From Pseudomonadota bacterium (GTDB lineage: Bacteria; Desulfobacterota; Desulfobulbia; Desulfobulbales; JAGXFP01): DNA of 9,344 nt. Within the stretch, counting starts at the first letter, position 1; each line of letters starts with the position of its first letter. Below the pieces are notes generated by a model. The model did not search any database, was not told where the DNA came from, and saw only the letters and a list, made by a program, of their open reading frames with translations. The stretch is from contig DAOVJK010000103.1 of assembly GCA_030673265.1 (NCBI GenBank), positions 1-9,344 on the forward strand, read 5' to 3'. The position numbers and the translations under genes were made by a program. Of this stretch, positions 6,583 to 9,344 are shown in pieces.

Positions 6583-7236
6583 TTAATCAAGAGGAGTGAT
6601 TCCATGTTTGATGGCAAACTTGACTAAGGTGGGAATGTTAGTGATGTCCAGTTTTTTCATCAGGCGGCTGCGGTAGGTTTCAATGGTTTTTACTGAGAGA
6701 AACAAAGTCGTGGCTATCTGGGCGCTTGACTTTCCTTCGACGACCAGCTGAATTATTTCTCTTTCCCTTGGACTAAGAGACTGGATCGGGCTACCAGATC
6801 TAACCCGTTTTTCGTCATGGATCAAATCTTCGGCCAGGGTCTCTGAAAGGCGGTGACTCAGATATTTGCGGCCCCGCGCTACAGCGGTAATGGCTTCTAC
6901 TACCTCCTGTCCGGCTGATTCTTTGAGCAGATAGCCGGTTGCCCCGGCCCGAAAGGCATTATGGATATATTCCGACGTGGCATGCATGGACAGGATTACC
7001 ACCCGGCAGTTTGGAGATGAATCAATAATCTGCTTTGTCGCTTCTATGCCGTTAAGGCCCTCCATCGCTATATCCATGACGATGACATCTGGCTGCAGGC
7101 TTTCAGCCAGGCGCACTGCTTTCCGGCCATCGGAGGCCTCACCGATAACTTTGATGTTTTCGTATGAGGCCAGCAGGCTGCTTAAGCCTTCCCGCACCAG
7201 ACGGTGGTCATCGACCAGGAGTACCTTGATTGGCAT
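6583..7236 (-). CDS. NarL/LuxR-type response regulator, partner of the 7236 kinase
   Basis: The 217-residue protein has the usual length and layout of the NarL/FixJ family: a receiver domain (about 3-120) and a LuxR-type helix-turn-helix (about 152-213). Receiver residues are complete: D9-D10, the phosphorylation site D55 (VIVMDIAMEG), S83 and K105. The DNA-binding part begins LSPREREIIQLVVEGKS and contains the recognition region TIETYRSRLMKKL (184-196), all typical. On phosphorylation it should dimerise and bind promoters; its targets are not visible here. Its ATG shares one base with the TAA of the kinase gene (TAATG), which implies translational coupling, with GAGG at 7247-7250 as the likely ribosome binding site. 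The gene continues towards the methyltransferase, 98 bases downstream. Confidence 0.95.
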   Translation of the reverse strand: MPIKVLLVDDHRLVREGLSSLLASYENIKVIGEASDGRKAVRLAESLQPDVIVMDIAMEGLNGIEATKQIIDSSPNCRVVILSMHATSEYIHNAFRAGATGYLLKESAGQEVVEAITAVARGRKYLSHRLSETLAEDLIHDEKRVRSGSPIQSLSPREREIIQLVVEGKSSAQIATTLFLSVKTIETYRSRLMKKLDITNIPTLVKFAIKHGITPLD

Positions 7237-9044
7237 TATGTTAGAACCTCGACAGTAATCGTTGCCCCATGGCCGCTGGATGATTCTACTTTCAGGGTGC
7301 CGCCCAGGGCAGAGATCCTCTCCTGCATGGCAATTATCCCAAGGCCGGGAGGGTTTTTAGGGTAGAAGACACCACTACTTTTAGAATCAAAACCTATGCC
7401 ATCATCCTTGATTGACATCTTTATTTTCCGGCGATCACTGGCTCTGTCGACCTTTATGGTTGCGGTGTGGGCTTTCGCATGCTTGACAATATTGTTCAAG
7501 GCTTCCTGGGCAATGCGAAACAGAGCCATTTCCACTTCAAGGGCGGGCCGTGGCGCATGATTAATGCCGATGACGTCAATCTTCAGTCCGTTCCTCTTGC
7601 TTCGTTGGGAACCGTACCATTTAAGGGCAGCCAGCAGACCATGATCATCCAGGTTAGGAGGTCTGAGCTCAGACATGATGTCTCTGATCTGTTCGGTTGT
7701 CTGTTCAATGAGCAGAAATGAATCTGTGATACAGACCTCGGCCCCCTCTATCATGCCGGCCTTCATCCGACTTTTAATGATGTTGAGGTTGATGTTCAAA
7801 GCTGTCAGATTCTGGCCGACCCGGTCGTGTAATTCAACGGCGATCTTTCTTCTTTCTGCTTCCTCCATTTCTGACAGGCGAACAGCGAGCGTGCGCAGTT
7901 GGCGCCTTTGTTTGTCGATCGAGGTGAACAGTCGGCCATTCTGGATGGCTAGGGCCAGAGGGGCGGAGATTTCTTTTACCACCTGGAAATCTTCATCGTC
8001 TATCGGGATTGCCGAATCGCACCTGATTTCGAGGGAGCCGACCAGGTTCTGTCCGGTCAGGAGAGGTACGGTGACGGTATAGAGGCCAGCCTGACAGCCA
8101 TCCTGATCTTGAGAGGGGCCCTCAATGAATACTTTCCCCTGCATCATTTTGTTGAGTTCCGGAAGATCTTGTTCTGGTTCGATATCAGCTAGATTTTTAT
8201 CAGGTCGGGATTTGGCGGCCAGCAGGCAGCTCTTGTTTGCCTCAAGGTCGTAGGAATATAGCATGACGCTTTGATAGGGAATCAGACCAGCGATGTGATC
8301 GATGGCAATTCTGGCAATGGCTTCCGGGGTTTGGATGGCCAGAATTGCCGCGTCGATCTTCCGCAGGATCTCAAGACGGCTGGCATAAATTTTTAACTGT
8401 TTTTCAGCTTGTTCTGTTCTGAGGATGCTTTTGTTTATTTTCGCGGCCAGAAATATTATCAGCAATACCAGGGAAATCGTTACCAGATAAGTTGCCAGCC
8501 CTAAACTGGAGGTTAAAAAACTGAGGGTGTTTCTATTTTTTGATAAGTTGTGGAAAATTCCCAAAACACCAATCTGTTTTCCATTTACCACTATAGGCAC
8601 ATATGATTCGACCAGATCCAATTCTTTCTCGCGCCCATCAACGGGTATGATTTTTTTCTTGTTGAGCAGAGTGTGCGCCTTGACCTTGCTGATTATCGCA
8701 GGGAAAAAACCTTTGGTGGTTTTGCTGCCTATTTCAGAGATTTCGGAAGAATAGGCGATTGTTCCGTCTGTGCTGTAGATATGGATTTTCCATAGACCAA
8801 GCAACTTTTTTGTCTCTATAACTTCTTGGACAAAATCTGCGGGCAGCTGTCCTTGCTCTATCTCCTTCACATCACCCAGGTAAAGAGCCATATGGGTGGT
8901 GATATTTTCAACAATTTTCTCGGTTTCGGAAACAATAAACCCTTTGTATAGAGGAGTAACTACAAACATTGTGTAGCATGGCAGAAGCAAAACCGCGATT
9001 AAGGCAATGAAAATAAAAAGATGCAGAATCTTTAGCTTTGGCAT
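7236..9044 (-). CDS. Membrane sensor histidine kinase (HisKA_3 type) with Cache-like and GAF domains
   Basis: The 602-residue kinase has a first membrane helix (about 8-30), a periplasmic region (about 35-175) whose IHIYSTDGTIAYSS (87-100) and later IGVLGIFHN are typical of PDC/Cache sensor domains, and a second helix (about 180-202). A short coiled coil precedes a cytoplasmic GAF domain (about 225-372). The HisKA_3 dimerisation helix carries ERRKIAVELHDRVGQNL with phosphoacceptor H406. The ATPase domain shows N517 (N box), DDGIGFD (547-553) and GLGI (567-570). This is the NarX/DegS/DevS class, which pairs with NarL-type regulators, and one is encoded immediately downstream with a one-base overlap. 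The ligand of the Cache domain is unknown. A modest GGTGG ribosome binding site lies just before ATG 9044. Everything needed for activity is present. Confidence 0.95.
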   Translation of the reverse strand: MPKLKILHLFIFIALIAVLLLPCYTMFVVTPLYKGFIVSETEKIVENITTHMALYLGDVKEIEQGQLPADFVQEVIETKKLLGLWKIHIYSTDGTIAYSSEISEIGSKTTKGFFPAIISKVKAHTLLNKKKIIPVDGREKELDLVESYVPIVVNGKQIGVLGIFHNLSKNRNTLSFLTSSLGLATYLVTISLVLLIIFLAAKINKSILRTEQAEKQLKIYASRLEILRKIDAAILAIQTPEAIARIAIDHIAGLIPYQSVMLYSYDLEANKSCLLAAKSRPDKNLADIEPEQDLPELNKMMQGKVFIEGPSQDQDGCQAGLYTVTVPLLTGQNLVGSLEIRCDSAIPIDDEDFQVVKEISAPLALAIQNGRLFTSIDKQRRQLRTLAVRLSEMEEAERRKIAVELHDRVGQNLTALNINLNIIKSRMKAGMIEGAEVCITDSFLLIEQTTEQIRDIMSELRPPNLDDHGLLAALKWYGSQRSKRNGLKIDVIGINHAPRPALEVEMALFRIAQEALNNIVKHAKAHTATIKVDRASDRRKIKMSIKDDGIGFDSKSSGVFYPKNPPGLGIIAMQERISALGGTLKVESSSGHGATITVEVLT

Positions 9045-9176
9045 TTGCCACCAGGGTGAAGTCGTTTTAGCCGGTAATTGTATGAAATATCAAAAGTATG
9101 ATTTCCAGAGTATTCGTTTGGCTTAAGGAAAGCAATAATTCTCGGGGCATGACTTGCAGAGGACTTTTATAGGAAT

Positions 9177-9206
9177 TTGACAAGAGGGTTGTAAATGTTA
9201 AAAAAT
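9177..9206 (+). promoter_or_regulatory. Candidate promoter with perfect -35 box, weak -10
   Basis: TTGACA at 9177-9182 matches the sigma70 -35 consensus exactly. The following -10 is unclear: TAAAAA (9199-9204, spacer 16) or AAAAAT (9201-9206, spacer 18), each four of six. It would transcribe towards the gene starting at 9327. Confidence 0.3.
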
Positions 9207-9266
9207 GCGGGGACGATAAATACTCTCCTGAATTCAATTCTTAAGTGCAACTTTGTAATGTTTGTG

Positions 9267-9302
9267 TAAATGGGCAAGCTGCGATAGCATCTGTACCATT
9301 TA
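9267..9302. repeat. Inverted repeat TAAATGG / CCATTTA before the right-edge gene
   Basis: TAAATGG (9267-9273) and CCATTTA (9296-9302) are perfect reverse complements, 22 bases apart, ending 24 bases before ATG 9327. A smaller GCT/AGC pair lies between them (9278-9280 and 9286-9288). It could be an operator, a leader stem that affects translation, or part of an insertion sequence end. Confidence 0.4.
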
Positions 9303-9326
9303 GACGACCAAGTCAAAGGAGCACAG

Positions 9327-9344
9327 ATGAGACGCTATTCACAG
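9327..9344 (+). CDS. Start of a gene cut by the right edge, possibly an IS3-type transposase OrfA
   Basis: ATG 9327 follows AAAGGAG (9315-9321) by five bases, an excellent ribosome binding site. Only M-R-R-Y-S-Q is visible. MRRYS-type starts are common in IS3-family OrfA proteins, which is the only basis for the guess; six residues cannot identify a protein. That a gene starts here is fairly secure; its product is not. Confidence 0.5.

Larger units (their letters stand above)
9045..9326. promoter_or_regulatory. Divergent intergenic region between the kinase and the right-edge gene
   Basis: The 282 bases should hold promoters for both directions. On the minus strand the best pair for the kinase operon is TTGATA (9088-9093) with TAAAAC (9064-9069), spacer 18, which is weak. 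On the + strand there is a perfect TTGACA at 9177-9182 but only poor -10 matches in the A-run after it. TGTAAATG occurs twice (9190-9197 and 9265-9272), and a seven-base inverted repeat lies at 9267-9302. No RNA gene is seen. If the right-edge gene is a transposase, the left end of the insertion sequence would fall somewhere here, but I cannot place it. Confidence 0.35.

Noticed and set aside
7675..8082. 135-residue + strand ORF inside the kinase gene
   Set aside because: Antisense to the HisKA_3 and GAF coding part; arginine- and serine-rich composition typical of a shadow frame.

Overview
The window looks like a signalling region from a Gram-negative bacterium. A deltaproteobacterial (Desulfobacterota-type) source is my best guess. 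This rests on the style of the signalling proteins (several long multidomain c-di-GMP proteins close together, one HD-GYP protein with a V4R-like input) and on moderate base composition. It is inference, not proof.

Layout from left to right. Positions 1-81 may be the last codons of a + strand gene cut by the left edge, followed by an untranslated stretch and a very clear intrinsic terminator (201-239). A minus-strand YcgR-like PilZ protein (311-1084) converges on that terminator. A 347-base gap then separates it from a divergent + strand gene (1432-3489) for a 685-residue protein with two PilZ-like modules and a long C-terminal domain that looks like a GNAT-type acyltransferase fold. After 186 bases, in the same direction, comes a membrane HD-GYP c-di-GMP phosphodiesterase (3676-5640) with a V4R-like sensor domain, a transmembrane hairpin and a GAF domain. 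It converges, 34 bases apart, on a minus-strand block: a class I SAM-dependent methyltransferase (5675-6484), a NarL/LuxR-type response regulator (6583-7236) and a membrane sensor histidine kinase of the NarX/DegS type (7236-9044). Kinase and regulator overlap by one base and are surely one operon. A 282-base region then leads to a + strand gene starting at 9327 with a good ribosome binding site. Only six codons of it are visible; the start MRRYSQ resembles IS3-type transposase OrfA proteins, but this is weak.

Taken together the left half is a c-di-GMP module: two effector-type proteins (PilZ) and one degrading enzyme (HD-GYP), with no GGDEF synthase in view. The right half is a two-component system whose kinase has an extracytoplasmic Cache-like sensor and a cytoplasmic GAF domain. 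Its regulator probably acts on transcription, possibly of this neighbourhood. The most unusual item is the 685-residue PilZ-PilZ-acyltransferase-like protein. Both of its PilZ modules have lost part of the canonical c-di-GMP-binding signature, whereas the separate YcgR-like protein next door keeps it whole.
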